Shown piece by piece: positions 11,543 through 23,929 of a DNA stretch of 64,000 nt. The notes beneath the pieces are model-generated. The model did no database searches and was not told the DNA's origin. It was given only the letters and a program-made list of their open reading frames with translations. The first letter of the stretch is position 1; every line of letters starts with the position of its first letter. Made by a program: the position numbers and the translations under genes. The DNA is from Camellia lanceoleosa (Eukaryota > Streptophyta > Magnoliopsida > Ericales > Theaceae), in contig CM045760.1 in assembly GCA_025200525.1 (NCBI GenBank), positions 42,551,932 to 42,615,931 of the forward strand. The letters are read 5' to 3'.

Positions 11543-12652
11543 TCATGCTGGTCTTTGGTGTTCTGCTTTTACTTGTTGACAATGCCAACACTGAGACACG
11601 AATTCGGCTATTTCTCTTTTCATATTCGGCCACCAAAATGTATGTTTCACGTCTTGGTACATCTTAGTGTTCCCTGGATGAACAGCAAACTTGGAATTAT
11701 GAGCTTCCAGCAAAATTTTCCTTTTCAACTCTGGAACATCGGCCACACACAATCTCCCTTCAAACTTGAGCACTTGGTTATCAAACGTGTACCCTGACCT
11801 CGGCTTTGTAACAATCTCGTCGGCTATCTTCCTGAACGATTTATCCTCCATTTGTCTTGCCTTTACTTCCTCAACAACAGTTGATTCTACTAAAATCATG
11901 GTCAGACATGCCAAATTCCCAACTGACTTTCTGCTCAAAGCGTCGGCTACACTGTTAGCTTTTCCTGGGTGATATTGAATCTGCATATCATAATCTTTCA
12001 ACAGCTCAAGCCATCTCCTCTGTCTCAAATTCAATTCCTTCTGAGTGAACAGGTATTTCAAACTCTTATGATCTGTAAAAACCTGACAAGAAGCTCCATA
12101 CAAGTAGTGACGCCAAATTTTTAAAGCAAATACAACGGCTGCTAACTCCAAATCATGGGTAGGGTAGTTCTTCTCATGAGGCTTCAACTGACGAGAGGCA
12201 TATGCTATGACTTTTCCTTTTTGCATTAATACACAACCCAAACCCTTATGCGACGCATCACTATAGACATGAAATTCCTCATTACCTGATGGAAGTACAA
12301 GTACTGGTGCTGTAACTAACCTCGTCTTCAGTTCTTGGAAAGCTGACTCCCGATCTTCAGTCCATTCATACCGTGTTCCCTTCTTAGTTAACTGCGTCAG
12401 TGGAATTGCGATTCTTGAGAAATCCTTCACAAACTTCCTGTAATAACCTGCCAACCCAAGAAAACTTCGAACCTCGGACACGTTAGTCGGCCTCGGCCAA
12501 TTCACTACGGCTTCAACTTTGCTAGGATCAACTGAAATTCCCTCTTTACTTATCACATGACCCAGAAATGAGATAGTAGAAAGCCAAAACTCACACTTGT
12601 TAAACTTAGCATACAGTTTCCGGTCTCTCAAAATTTGCAAAGCAAGTCTCAA
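11543..12652 (-). pseudogene. Tekay 1 RT C-terminus, RNase H and integrase zinc-binding domain
   Basis: A long open stretch of 369 codons covers the RT connection domain ([26 protein letters not shown]), RNase H ([18 protein letters not shown], then [20 protein letters not shown] and [17 protein letters not shown]), and the H-H-C-C integrase zinc finger ([17 protein letters not shown] with [12 protein letters not shown]). It is continuous with the upstream RT apart from one frameshift. It ends at an in-frame stop before the integrase core. It is part of a polyprotein, so the first Met is not a real start. Confidence 0.9.
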
Positions 12653-13382
12653 ATGATTCTCATGTTCAGCTTTACTCTTGGAATAAATTAATATATCATC
12701 AATGAAGACGACTACAAATTCATCTAAATGTGGCTTGAAGACTATTCATTAAATCCATGAATGCAGCAGGGGCATTTGTCACTCCAAATGGCATTACTAA
12801 AAACTCGTAGTGGCCATATCTTGTCCGAAAAGCAGTCTTCTCAACATCTTCGGCTTTAACTTTAAGCTGGTGATAACCCGACCTAAGGTCAATCTTAGAA
12901 AAGACCCGTGCTCCTTGTAGCTGATCAAGCAAATCATCAATCCTAGGTAATGGGTACTTATTCTTAATGGTGACCTTATTGATTTCTCTATAATCGATAC
13001 AAATGCGGAGTGTACCATCCTTTTTCTTAACAAACAAAACGGGTTCTCCCCATGGTGAAGTGCTCGGCCTAATAAATCCCTTATCCAACAATTCTTGCAA
13101 TTGCAGTTTCAGTTCCCTAAGTTCAGCTGGGGCCATTCTATATGGTGTCTTGGAGATCGGCTGTGTTCCCGATATGATATCAACAGTAAACTCTATTTCC
13201 CTATCAACTAAGTGACCAGGCAAATCATTCGGAAAGACGTCGGCGAATTCATTGACAACTGGGATATCGGCTAAGATAGCATTTCCATTCTGGTTACTCA
13301 GTATACTACACAGATAACCCTTACACCCTTTTTGGATCAACTTATAGGCCTTCATGGATGAGATTAAATAAGGTGGGGGCAC
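12653..13382 (-). pseudogene. Tekay 1 reverse transcriptase, frameshifted before the catalytic box
   Basis: The frame 13382-12720 reads the RT fingers and palm: [76 protein letters not shown] and [20 protein letters not shown]. Near 12735-12745 one nucleotide appears to be lost, so the catalytic F-I-D-D box (about 12692-12706) is read in another frame. A second frame change near 13385-13400 separates RT from protease. It cannot make a full polyprotein. Confidence 0.9.
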
Positions 13383-13389
13383 TACTCCT

Positions 13390-13815
13390 TTACCCTGAAA
13401 AATAACCTCGACCTAGATTCGGTGGTTTCAGTGTGATACTCTTCGAAACACAATTAATAGATGCGCAATTCGCCACTAACCAATCCATTCCCAGTACAAC
13501 ATCAAAATAGGCTATGTCCAATGGCATTAAATCAACTAACAATTCAACATCCTCAATCATAATAACACATGCTCTATAGATGGATGCAACAATCATAGAT
13601 TTCCCGGATGGAGTAGACACAAATAATACATGATCAAGGGGTTCTAGTTTCCTATTAATCTTCTCGGCAAACTTAGCAGATACAAACGAATGTGTAGAAC
13701 CCGAATCAATCAACACATAAGCATCTTGAGAGCAAATAGAGAGTGTACCTGACACCACTGCCTCAGCATTCTGAGTGTCTCCGGGTACCAGTGCAAACAC
13801 TCTGCCCTGCCTCAT
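13390..13815 (-). pseudogene. Tekay 1 aspartic protease
   Basis: About 141 codons with the retropepsin-like active site VLIDSGSTHSFVSAKFAEK and the downstream VVLGMDWLVANCASINC. The protease would cut the Gag-Pol polyprotein. Its start overlaps the gag stop by four bases (ATGA at 13815-13812), so gag and protease are in different frames. In related elements they are usually one frame, so this is probably a small indel rather than a programmed shift. The C-terminal end shifts frame relative to RT. Confidence 0.85.
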
Positions 13816-14929
13816 CTGTCCTTTCCCCCCGCATTACCTTTCTGAACGGTACCTGAGGTGTTCTCACTTTTCTTGCTGGTTTCGGCCTTTGTCTTAGGAC
13901 AATCTCTCACGAAATGACCCATTTCTCCACATTCATAGCAAGCTCCAGACGTCCGACGACAAACCCCAAAATGCCGCTTCCCACAATCCGAACACGTCGG
14001 CTTAGTATTACCTTCCTGCTTTAGGTAACCAGTACTGCCCTTATTCATTTTCTTCTTGGTGCCCAACTGTGTTCGGCGACTGTCATGGTTCTGCCTTTTT
14101 CGCTGATTCTCTCCTGAGTTCTGGTATCTGTTCAAGTTAGCTTCGGCCAAGATGGCTTTGTCCAATACCTCGGCATAGGTCGGCATATTGTGCAGGTTAA
14201 CCCGATCTTGAATCGGTCCGCGAAGCCCACCTTCAAACTTTCTAGCCTTCATGTACTCATCGTTGGCCATATGAGGTGCAAACCTTGCCAATTCAATAAA
14301 AGCGCGATCATATTCCGCCACCGTTCGGTTGCCTTGCGTCAAAGTCTGAAATTCAGTGGCCTTGCGGTTTTAAACACTTAGGGGAAAATGCTTGTTGTAA
14401 AACAGTTCCAAAAACCTTGCCCAAGTTAAACCAGGATTAGTTTCTCTGATCATCATCCACCATCTGCGAGCGTCATCGTCCAAGGTAAATGGAGCTAATG
14501 TCACCTTCTGAACATCGGTGCTGGGGAAGATTTCAAACAGCTTCTCCATTTCCAAAACCCATGCCTCGGCCTTCATCGGCTCTATACCTCCAGAGAATCT
14601 CGGCGGTTTCATTTTCTTGAACTCCCTGATCAAAGCTATCGTGCCATCTCCATATAAGGCTGGCTGTGGAGGAACTTGCGGCACTCGAGGAGGAGGAGGC
14701 GGGACTACATTTCGGCTGTTTGTCTGCTCGGCCTGGGTCAATGTAGCACTAGCATACTGCTGTCTTGTTTGCCTCAACTCGCGGGCTAATCCTTCCATTA
14801 ATCTTTCCAATCTGTCCAATCTGTCCTCGGACTGATCTCGGCCCAGTGGAGGTCTACCTCTCCTTATGATGCTATGAATATGCAAAATGTGACTTTTAAA
14901 ACAATTAAACAAATAACCACGTAGGCAAG
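13812..14929 (-). pseudogene. Tekay 1 gag (capsid/nucleocapsid), start disrupted
   Basis: The N-terminal part (about 14870-14373) has a basic RRGRPPLGRDQ start, a proline-rich stretch and the retrotransposon-gag region (PPRFSGGIEPMKAEAWVLEM, RRWWMMIRETNPGLTWARFL). After an in-frame TAA at 14370-14372 the frame continues (14342-13812) with the end of that domain (VAEYDRAFIELARFAPHM) and a CCHC zinc knuckle CYECGEMGHFVRDC, preceded by a second Cys-rich motif CSDCGKRHFGVC. The expected start codon in front of RRGRPP reads ATA (IIRRG). The sequence upstream of 14929 belongs to the inserted LTR family. Confidence 0.88.
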
Positions 14930-17900
14930 TGTAGCACGTCCACGGGGGGGACCTCGCGCTACAGTTCGGACTCGATTTTTGCGTCGGTTCTAAATCTGAA
15001 CCAAAGAGTCCAAATCCGGCAAATCGTTTGAGAAAACAGATTTTTTGTAAAGTAGTGCCAAACATGGACTGCTTTGCCAGATTACAGAGTCGCCACCTAA
15101 ATATTTTTAATTGGGAAATTTAGGAAACCCTGACTCGGTGCCGAAGGCCACATGTCCGTCATCACCAAAGTGGTCTTGGCTCGGGAGCTTGGGTACGATC
15201 GGGGAAGGTCAGCTATGAGCACCCCCTTTCGCCCGATCCGAAGACCGGCCTCTACTAACCGTGATATCCGTTTTTGAAAACATTACATGCTCTTATTCCA
15301 ATTATTAGCCTAGAATTCACTATGTGATGCGCACAACACAAAAGTATAGACTAGATTGCCTAATTTGGAAATAAACATCGCATATCCGTTTTGTCTCGAA
15401 AAACGTGTTGTTTTCTTTTGCTACTCGCAAGTAGGCTAAAATGCGGATTTCAATGAGTTGTTCCAACTCAGGCAATCCAACCTCCATCCACAGGCATTCA
15501 AACAGTTTATCATGTAAGCACTTAGCCTCATGGCAAGCATACTGTCATGGTAAACATTCACACGCATGCGATATGCTAAAGCCATAAAAACTTACATCGT
15601 ACTCCGCGCCAAAACAGTAAACTAGTTAGCAAACATGCATGACCTAGTTCATGTTTAAGTGGCTAATGTATCACACACAGAGATATAATCTAGAGTAGGC
15701 TCGGCTAACCCTAAACATGGCACATGAGATGCAACAACTATCACGTATTCAATTTGGAATTGAAAGTACGATGCGATTTGCATGATGTGCGAGCCCAAAT
15801 GCATGTAAACAAATGCATGAATGCACACATGCATTGCATAAGGTATGCTGATTTAAATGTGCCCTAATCTACCACCATAAGCGGGTAAATAAAAGGGAGA
15901 AAGAAATGGGGGTTGGAGGACATACACCCACTCACACACACTTATTACAATTTTGCCTTCGCTCGGAGGACCAAAATAATATCTGAGACCGAGTAGGTAA
16001 TTAACTACCCTAGCTAATTAAATATTACAAATCAACTAAATTAATTAAATAAATTAACTAATTTAATTAAGCAAAGATCGCCTCGGGATGAGGGCCAAGC
16101 GTGGCCTCAGGGCCGGCTCGGGCCGTCTTCTTGAGTGCAAGTGTGCCTCTGTTTCCTCTGCTCTCCTCTTGAAAATTCCCAAAATCCTAGGAGTGCCTCT
16201 CGGGGGGGGGAGTACCACCATTTGGGGTAGAACACCACCGTGAAGTAAGAGGCCACAAACCTGAATTGTTCCATCGGTGGGAAAATCTTGCCGGTCGGCA
16301 CTAAAAAGTGCTTGGTCGGCACAAAATATTCTGCAGATCCGCAACTCACAAAGCAGAGAGGAAACAACATGCAAGGCAATGCAATTCAAGCCATTTATGC
16401 ACCAAACACACTCCTATCATGTTATTGACTCAAGGGGCATGTGCCTCGGTTCGGACCACCAATCGCGCATTTTCATGCATGGCCCTAAGAAGCAAGAATG
16501 CAACTTTACTATAAAATGCGAGCAAACCAAATAATCAAACAAGGATGCCAAACCTCCATCAAACTCACTTCAAGAGGCTTGGCATGCAAGTCAATATGAT
16601 GAAGCCCTAAGCATGGCAAACTAGTATGCAATATGGACAATGCAAGGTGTTCATGCAAGCATACAAACAAGCATATGAAGCAAGCATGTAAACCAATGGA
16701 ATAATGGATTTAGACATGAGTTAGGCAACTCAAATGGGCCCCAAAATCAGTGGCCAAAGCGCCTAGAAATGGAAACTAAACAAACTCACACGCATGCAAG
16801 TGTTAAGGTCCAAACCCAAGGCATACAAAAGCAACTCTCATGCACACTTAAGAGGCACAAACATGGGCTAATAGCATGCATGAAAAGCTCTGAAACCCAT
16901 GTCAAACATGATGCCAAATCATGCAATGAAGCATGCCAAACAAAGCATGCAAATGGCCTAGGCTTAAAGCAAGTCAATAGGGCATTAAACCACACTTAGC
17001 ACAAACACATATGGCATGCATCAAACAACCCAAAACAAATTTTTAGCATGTCAAATTAGGCCCAAAGGACCACTTAGATGGCATCCAAGGGACATGGAAT
17101 CTAAGGCATGCAATAAGGCCTAAACATGGAGCATATAACACAAGCTTAAGAAGTCACGAAGGAGCATGCAAGGTAAGCATACAAGCAACTCTAAGGGACT
17201 GAAATAGCATGCTAGATGGTTCCAAACCATCAAAACATTGTAAGCAAAGCATTCTACACTCACATGCTCTTAAGGCCAACAAGCCGAATGCAAAGGGGCT
17301 ATATTAAACATGCCAAGATTGACCAAAATACTTATGGACAGACCTAAAACATGGTAATATGAGCACAAAATCTTCACAAACACAAGTCTAAAACATGCTA
17401 GAAATGAAGGCATACCACCTAAGCATGTTAAGACATAAAGAGGCATTACAAGGCAACTATACTAAGCATGCATAGGAGACCAAAACCAACTTGAAAACAT
17501 GTTATATCATGGCAATATAAGCATGAAAGACAACCAAGGCATGCTCAACACACACTCAAACATGGTGCTCCTTTGGAAGCCAAAACTTGCCCTTTTCAAG
17601 GACACCAAGGAGAGGGGGTGGCCCTCCTTCTTGAGACTTCAAGGCATGCTCTTCACCACTGAAATCCTCAAGATTTTAGTGGTGAAGAGATCCTATCACC
17701 AAAATCTCGGATCTCTCACAAAATAGCACAAAAGTGCCCTTTTCAAGGCCTAAGGGTGGTCAAACCTACCCAAACCACTAAACACTCTTAATATACAACA
17801 AAGAGGGTTAAAAATCAGAACTTTTTTGTGCCAAACACTAAGCTCAAAAACTGTTTTAAAGCAAGTAAAAACAAGGTGCAAGAATGGGGTAAAAAGGGAG

Positions 17901-18665
17901 TTAAGTTCTTACCCTTGTAGCCTTCTTCAACAAAGATGGTGTGATGGCTTCTTTGAGCTTCAAATCAACTCCAAAGCTTCAAAACAAACCTCTGGACCCT
18001 CAAGAACCAAAGGAAGGTGAAACACTAGGTGCTTGTGTGCAAAAGTGTGAACTAAAGCACCTAGTGTATTAAATAAGCAAGAAAGGAGAGAGATAAGATA
18101 AATATATGATCTAACCTAAAACCAGAGCTTGGTCTCTCTCTAAAATGGCTGAAACCTCTCAAGAATTCCAACCCTTGAGCCAAGAGAAGAGAGTTCTCTC
18201 TTATAGAACTTGTAAGACTTACAAGCTAAGCAACCAAGGGCTCATCCCTCCATACACGTGTATGGAGGGGAAGCAAATTGCACACATACATCTGAAAATA
18301 TCTCGAAAGCAAGTGCACGGTCTGACCGCGTAAAATGTCATTTTGACAAAATTGAGTGCCGACTGGCACAAAAGAGTGCCGACCGGCACAATAAAGTGCT
18401 TGGGTGGCAACTCTAGCCACGGTGGCCTCTAGCCCCAGCCGGTGGTATGTGGGGATGCCTCACAAAGCATTCCCTGCCCTTCCAAGGCAAAACAAAAGTG
18501 TTTGGTGCAAAACCAAACACAAACAGTCGAGTTCGGAGGTCCTGAGGCAAGGCGCGCGCAGCCGAGAACTCCGGGAACTCCAAACGAACACAAACATGGA
18601 TAATCACCGAGTGTCCCAACGGTGACGTCAAAGTCTTGAGGACGGTCAAAAATGGGGTGTCTATA
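14930..18665 (-). mobile_element. Long solo-LTR-like element, copy 2, nested in Tekay element 1
   Basis: It is bounded by perfect 5-bp duplications GCAAG (14925-14929 and 18666-18670). On the minus strand it starts TATAGACACCCCATTTTTGA (TGTAGA in the other copies) and ends ACGTGCTACA. It is 3736 bp, unrelated to the host element and similar to 28297-32104 throughout. There is no second LTR copy, primer-binding site or gag-pol, so a solo LTR with an exceptionally long R-U5 fits best. Short frames inside (for example 16063-16389 and 18413-18821) show no conserved domain. Confidence 0.85.
18201..18265 (-). promoter_or_regulatory. LTR promoter: 16-bp ACGTG palindrome plus TATA box (copy 2)
   Basis: CCATACACGTGTATGG at 18250-18265 is a perfect palindrome. 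On the minus strand TCTATAAGAGAG follows about 40 bp downstream (18196-18207). The arrangement matches copies 1 and 3. Confidence 0.55.
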
Positions 18666-18670
18666 GCAAG

Positions 18671-18823
18671 CAACAAGTAAACATCTCGCGACAATGCACA
18701 CCTTGTTCAAATAACAAGCACTATGATGCAGCCCTAACTTCTTTCTAAGGGAATACCTATGCTCTTTAGGACTCAAGGTGTGTGAATAACGTATACTAAG
18801 GAACTTGTGCTCTGATACCATTC
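18671..18823 (-). other. Tekay 1 untranslated leader with primer-binding site
   Basis: Remnant of the 5' leader between the 5' LTR and the nested insertion. The minus strand at 18820-18809 reads TGGTATCAGAGC, complementary to initiator Met tRNA, 3 nt from the LTR end at 18824. Confidence 0.85.
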
Positions 18824-21390
18824 TGTCACGACCCCAACCCGCCCCTGGTAGGATGGTGCCGTGATGGCCAGTAACCCGTGATTACCGAAGGCCAACTTAT
18901 CAAAGTCCACACACAACAGAGTACACATAGGGGGCTTACAAATACGAAAGCAATAAATCAAAAAAAAATACAAGTGGTCCATAAGAGCTGTGCGTAGATC
19001 AAATGAGCAGACATATACAATATGATCTTACAACTAGTCCATAAATAACAAAATACAATTCACATCTTGATCAAAAGGCTTCTAAGCCGACATGTACAAA
19101 ATACAGGGAATACAAGCCAAGAAGCATGATTTTCAAGATTTGCCGACGTAAATACAAAATGCCGACATAAACACATAATGCCGAGGTAGAAACAGCGTTG
19201 CCGACAAGAATGCAAAACAAGCCGACGTAAATCAAGTATCCAAAACAAGCTGGTAAACACATCTAGGCGTCGCCGCTGTCCTGCTCATCACCTACATATA
19301 TATATAGAGGGTGAGTATGGAAACTCAGTGAACGATAATAGTAATAAAGGTTTTGCATGAATATAGCCGAAGTCTGTACAAAACAAGCATGCTAAAACCA
19401 TACAAATACTAGCCGAGATCCTTTTAAGCCAAAACACGTCAAAACTTTATCGAATCAAGGGATGAACCGTATTCATCTATCAAGTCTTACGAGTTCAAGG
19501 GATGCTCATGACATCGGCAAACATGGCCCACAAGCTTTCCAAACAATCCGTACGTGTAGTAGCCCATTTGTGGCAAGAACCCAGATTTGTACGATCCGTA
19601 ATCGTTTTAGACAAAATGGTGCTGCGAAAGTTTAGAGTCCTCCAGCACGAGGGACTTGTGTTACTTAGGCCCGTAGCCCTTTTTAACACAATAGCTTTTC
19701 CAAGAAAGGACCGTATCCTTTTTAATGCAAGAGACTAGTGTCACTTAGGCCCGTAGCCCTTTTTGACAAATGATGCTGCGAAAGTTTAGAGTCCTCCAGC
19801 TAAGGGACTTGTGTTCCAAGGAAGGACCGTATCCTTTTATCCATAATCTTTGCGAAAGTTTAGAGTCCTCCGACTAAGGGACTTTACTTAGTCTTTGCGA
19901 AGTTTATAGTCCTCCAGCCGAGGGACTTCTCAAGATAACATCAAGACAAAGCTTACATTTGATACTTCGAATTAGGCTAATCATTCATGCTTAGCAAATA
20001 CTTTCATCAAAACAAATCAAGACAAGGTTTATCAAAACAGTAGAACATAGCTTTATTAAAAGCACCACTCACCTCGTCCTTCAGGTGTAGGCTCAAAGCA
20101 AAGATCAAAGTCCTGACAATCACATGACAAATCACATTCTCAAAACAAGCTTTACATACAAATAATGATCTCGGCACTCTCACCGAATCCAAGTCAATAA
20201 CAAAACAAAACATGCTGGGAGTCAAAACGTTATCTCCCATTTCGGAAAAACACACTGGGTACCGTCCAGGTCTAGCCGAGGTCCCACACCTCCTCGCCGA
20301 GGTGTGGACCCGATGGCCACAATCAAAACAAAGCCAGGAAACCAAGGTTTCCCTTCAAAGAACAGGAAGAACAAGATCATCAAGAACATCAAGATCATGC
20401 GTGCTGAAATCTTGACTTATTTATATGAAATCTGAGGTTTTCATGCTAAGAGTTCAAAAACGTGGACTTGGGTACCCGGACAAGAAGAACATGCAAGAAC
20501 AAACACAATAACATGGTTCTTGCCATAAGCTTTTAGATCAAAGTACAACTTTCATCAAGAACACGTGAATACTAACTTTCTCTTCCAAAAACCAACTCCA
20601 AATCCATGCATGGCATGCAAAACAAACCCAATCATGCAATGCGGCTTGATAATCAATAAGAATAACCAAAGCAGATCAAGATTCTAACCTCAGATCACGA
20701 ATCTAATGGTTCGATCAACCAAGACCAAGCCCGAAAGTCACCATTCTCTCTCCAAAGTTCTTCCTTCTCCCTTGAGAGCTTCTCTCTCTAAAAACAAAGA
20801 TTTGAGACAAAAAAATGATTTGGTTCAAAGTCTGCCGGCTGTCTTAACACACAGCTCGGACACGTGGCACTACCGGGTTGGTTCAACTCAAAAAGTGACT
20901 GATTGATAAGACAAGTCCCTGACGAAGCGTACTCGACAAGCTAGATGGCAAGACACATCGGCAAGCAAGGACATCGGCTAGAGTCAAAACTTCGGCAACG
21001 GGGTAACAAAGACATCGGCTAGGGAGGACGACACTTGACTAAGCTGTGCCACACCTCGGCCTGGGTATGCCACACCTCGATCTGAGTCATACCTGCCCTG
21101 GGACAAAGCCACCAAGTGCAGAACGTCTCGGCCTGGACGGAAACGTCTCGGCTAACACGCCGGAGTGAAGATAAAGATCAGTCAACTAGTTCAAGGCGGT
21201 TTCAAGTACAAGGGTTCAAGAGTGAACTAGGCTAAGCCACTTCGGTTACACACCAAGCAAGGTACAAGATCAAGCAAGTAACACATGACAAAACAAGGCA
21301 AAGCAAGATAACAAGATTTATAAACACGACAAGACAAGATCATACATGAATGTATGCAAGTATGACTAAATCAAAGTGAGGGTTGTTACA
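18824..21390 (-). repeat. 5' LTR of Tekay-like element 1
   Basis: 2567 bp, starting TGTCACGACCCC and ending GGGTTGTTACA on the plus strand, followed by the duplication CACTA (21391-21395). It is nearly identical to 7838-10406. Visible differences include changes in the last two copies of the internal repeat (about 19850-19905) and a block near 20922-20935. Confidence 0.95.
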
Positions 21391-21395
21391 CACTA

Positions 21396-22256
21396 GCTTC
21401 CATGTTTTATTTGAAAGTAGTGAATCTATCTCATCATTTATAGTCTCTCTCCAAAAAATAGAATCATGTGATGATAAAGCTTCTTGCACCACAAGAGAAA
21501 TTTCTTCCACATTGTAAAGATAATAGTTAAGGTCAAAATCTTTTTCAACTCTAGCTCGTTTATTCCTCCTTGGTTGGATTTCAGAATTTTCTTATTCTTG
21601 AAAAACTTAAGATGGAGTAGAAAAGCTAGGCATGGATAAAATATTTTTAGAAATTATTTGACCCCCACTATTTCTAGATTTGAAATGAAATTTATTTTCA
21701 TAAAAAATAGCATCACTTGATTCAAAAATAATATTATTTTCCACATCAAAAAATCTATAAGTTGTACTATGCAACGCATACCTAAAAAAAGCACAACTGG
21801 TAGCTCGTTCACCTAATTTAGGTCGTTTAGGATCTGCAAGCCTCACAAAAACTAAACAACCCCAAACCCTCAAATAACCTAAATTTGGTTTATGTCCCCA
21901 CCACAACTCATAAGGTACAATTTTAGTCTTTTTGTGTGGCACTCTGTTTATCACATGGCAAGCTATCAAAATAGCCTTGCCCCAAAGATTTGAAGGAGCA
22001 CTTGAATCAATAAGCGTAGCATTTGTCAAGTCAATTAACGTTCTATGTTTTCTTTCAACTACACCATTAGATGAAGATGAATATGATAGAGTAGTCTCGT
22101 GAATAATTCCCAATGACTGAACAAAAGAGTTGAATCCAAGAGATTCATACTCCTGACTTCTATCACTTCTAATTCTCTTAATCTTTTTATTAAATTGATT
22201 TTCCACTTCAAGAAGGAATTCTTTAAATTTCTCAAAAACATCACTTTTATTTTTTT
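21396..22256 (-). pseudogene. Copia integrase and RT N-terminus
   Basis: Minus-strand reading gives the copia integrase core: IKRIRSDRSQEYESLGFNSF with its Asp, then GVVERKHRTLIDLTNATLID with the catalytic Glu in VVERKHR. KPNLGYLRVWGCLVFVRLAD and a C-terminal segment with YRFFDVENNIIFESSDAIFY follow. Toward 21396 the RT N-terminus appears (SSHDSIFWRETINDEIDSLL, then TWKLV), which resumes as DLPLGCK at 7837 beyond the gypsy insertion. Frame changes lie near 21600 and 22210. Confidence 0.88.
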
Positions 22257-22309
22257 AATAAATATAAGTTTGTGTATTTTGAAAAATTATCAATAAAAGT
22301 GATAAAATA

Positions 22310-22974
22310 TCAGTTATCACCACGAGTTAAAATTTCTTCAAACTCACACAAATCAATATGAAATAATTCTAGCAATTCGGTATTTTTCTCAACACTTTTA
22401 TGAGGCTTTTTGGTAATATTTGCTTTACTGCAAACTTCATATTTCTCAAAAAAATTTATCACTTTAGGAATTAATCCTAAACTACTCATGATTCCCACAT
22501 ATTTACTGTTAATATGACACAAGCGGGCATGCCAAAAATTAATAAAAGACAACATATAAACCGAATTGGTAAATGGTTTATTAATCTCAACATTTAGTTT
22601 GAACATCTCATTACAAGCATAACCCTTACCCACAAAAATACCCTTGTTGGTAATCACATATTGATCAGATTCCATAGTTTGCTTAAAGCCAGCCTTATTC
22701 AACAAATAACTTGACATCAAATTCTTCTTCATTGATGGTGTATAAAGCACATCTTTTAAAGTAAGCACACATCCAGAGGTGAACTTAGGGTCAACCTCAC
22801 CATTCCCAAGTATCTTGGTTTGACTATAGTCACCAAGCATAATTGTTTCTCATCATCAAAGGGAGCATATACCTTGAACCAAGCTTTATAATAACAAATA
22901 TGTCTATTAGCACCAGAATCTGCCCACCAACCGTTCACATAATTAACCATGCAGATGTCTGTAATCATTGCCAC
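22310..22974 (-). pseudogene. Copia protease and GAG-pre-integrase region
   Basis: The frame 22974-22756 carries the copia protease region WWADSGANRHICYYKAWFKV, with the D-S-G catalytic triplet. The overlapping frame 22840-22310 has LTLKDVLYTPSMKKNLMSSY, then the GAG-pre-integrase H-C-C-type region around FWHARLCHINSKYVGIM and VCSKANITKKPHKSV. A frameshift joins the two. Confidence 0.82.
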
Positions 22975-23925
22975 AAATGGCTCCTCAATAATGTTAGCCT
23001 TTGGGGCAAGTGCACGTTTTCGAAATTTGTAAGTTCGAGCAATATGCCCACTTTTGCCATAGACAAAGCATGTAAAATTTTGTGGAGGTAGTGGACCTTG
23101 GTTCTTATTTGAATTAATCTATTTATTGTGAGGTTTACCATAATTCTTCATATTCTTTTTATAAGGCTTCAAATAAGCATTCTTGGAATTTTGACCTTTG
23201 GGTAAATTATTATTTGCTGAAACAAAGTTTACCTTTGTAGTGGAATTGTCATTACCCTCTTGTGTTATTAATGCATCTTGGCCTCTAGCTTCCTCTTCGA
23301 CTCGAATGCGAGTGATCAATGCCTCTAAGGAAATCTCCTTTTGTTTGTAGCGCATGCTCTTTTGGAATTCTCTCCAAGATGGTGGTAACTTGTCAACAAG
23401 TCCTACAACTACCAAGTTGTCACTAATCTTGATGCTTTTTTATCTTACTTCTGCAACTATCATTTGGAAATCTTGTGGTTGCTCCACAACAGATTTTCCA
23501 TCCACCATTTGGAAGCAAAAAAATTGGCTAGCTACATACTTTTTTGCTCTTACCTCTTCAGTATCATACTTAGTCTATAAAGTTTTTCAAATTTTCTTTG
23601 CAAATGTGTAAGTGGTGTCATAGTAATTATAAAATTGATCAGCAAGGCAATTTAAGAGATAAAAACGACATTTATACTCATCTGTATTATATGAAGCCAC
23701 TTCTGCTTCATGTGCCTCGTAGTCTTCATCATTCATCTCCTCGATCGGGATTTTGTTTGGGTTCTTCTCGGAAAGATCATAAGCAACTTTCAAAAGGCTA
23801 AGGTAAAAAAGAACTTTTCGTTTTCACCTCTTAAAATGAACTCCCTTGAACTTGAAAGACTTGTTGAGATCTACAATTCCGTCATTGATTTTTTCTAGTA
23901 CTTGTTCCAAATCTAGGTCTCCTTA
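22975..23925 (-). pseudogene. Copia gag, broken by stops and frameshifts
   Basis: The segment read from about 23925 down carries the gag N-terminus ([20 protein letters not shown] at 23793-23740, then [20 protein letters not shown]). A stop follows at 23587, then [20 protein letters not shown]. The frame 23415-23119 reads [40 protein letters not shown] and a basic tail. A decayed zinc-knuckle segment lies near 23030-23080 (CFVYGKSGH). Gag would form the virus-like particle. There are at least three disabling changes. Confidence 0.8.
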
Positions 23926-23929
23926 AAAT

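Larger units (their letters stand above)
7838..21390 (-). mobile_element. Tekay-like Ty3/gypsy retrotransposon 1, complete with both LTRs
   Basis: Two almost identical LTRs (7838-10406 and 18824-21390) flank gag-protease-RT-RNase H-integrase on the minus strand. Both sides carry the 5-bp duplication CACTA (7833-7837 and 21391-21395). An iMet-type primer-binding site (18809-18820) and a polypurine tract (10407-10421) sit exactly inside the LTRs. RT before integrase and a chromodomain-like tail point to a chromovirus of the Del/Tekay type. The internal part is further interrupted by a 3.7-kb LTR-like element (14930-18665). The element is young by LTR identity, yet its pol carries stops and frameshifts. 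Confidence 0.93.

Noticed and set aside
13812..13815. ATGA stop-start overlap between Tekay 1 gag and protease as a programmed coupling
   Set aside because: The neighbouring regions already contain clear indels and stops. A single indel explains the frame change and nothing like a slippery site was seen.
18413..18821. Overlapping minus-strand frames of 93 and 130 codons
   Set aside because: They cross the LTR border at 18665 and have no counterpart preserved in the other LTR copies.
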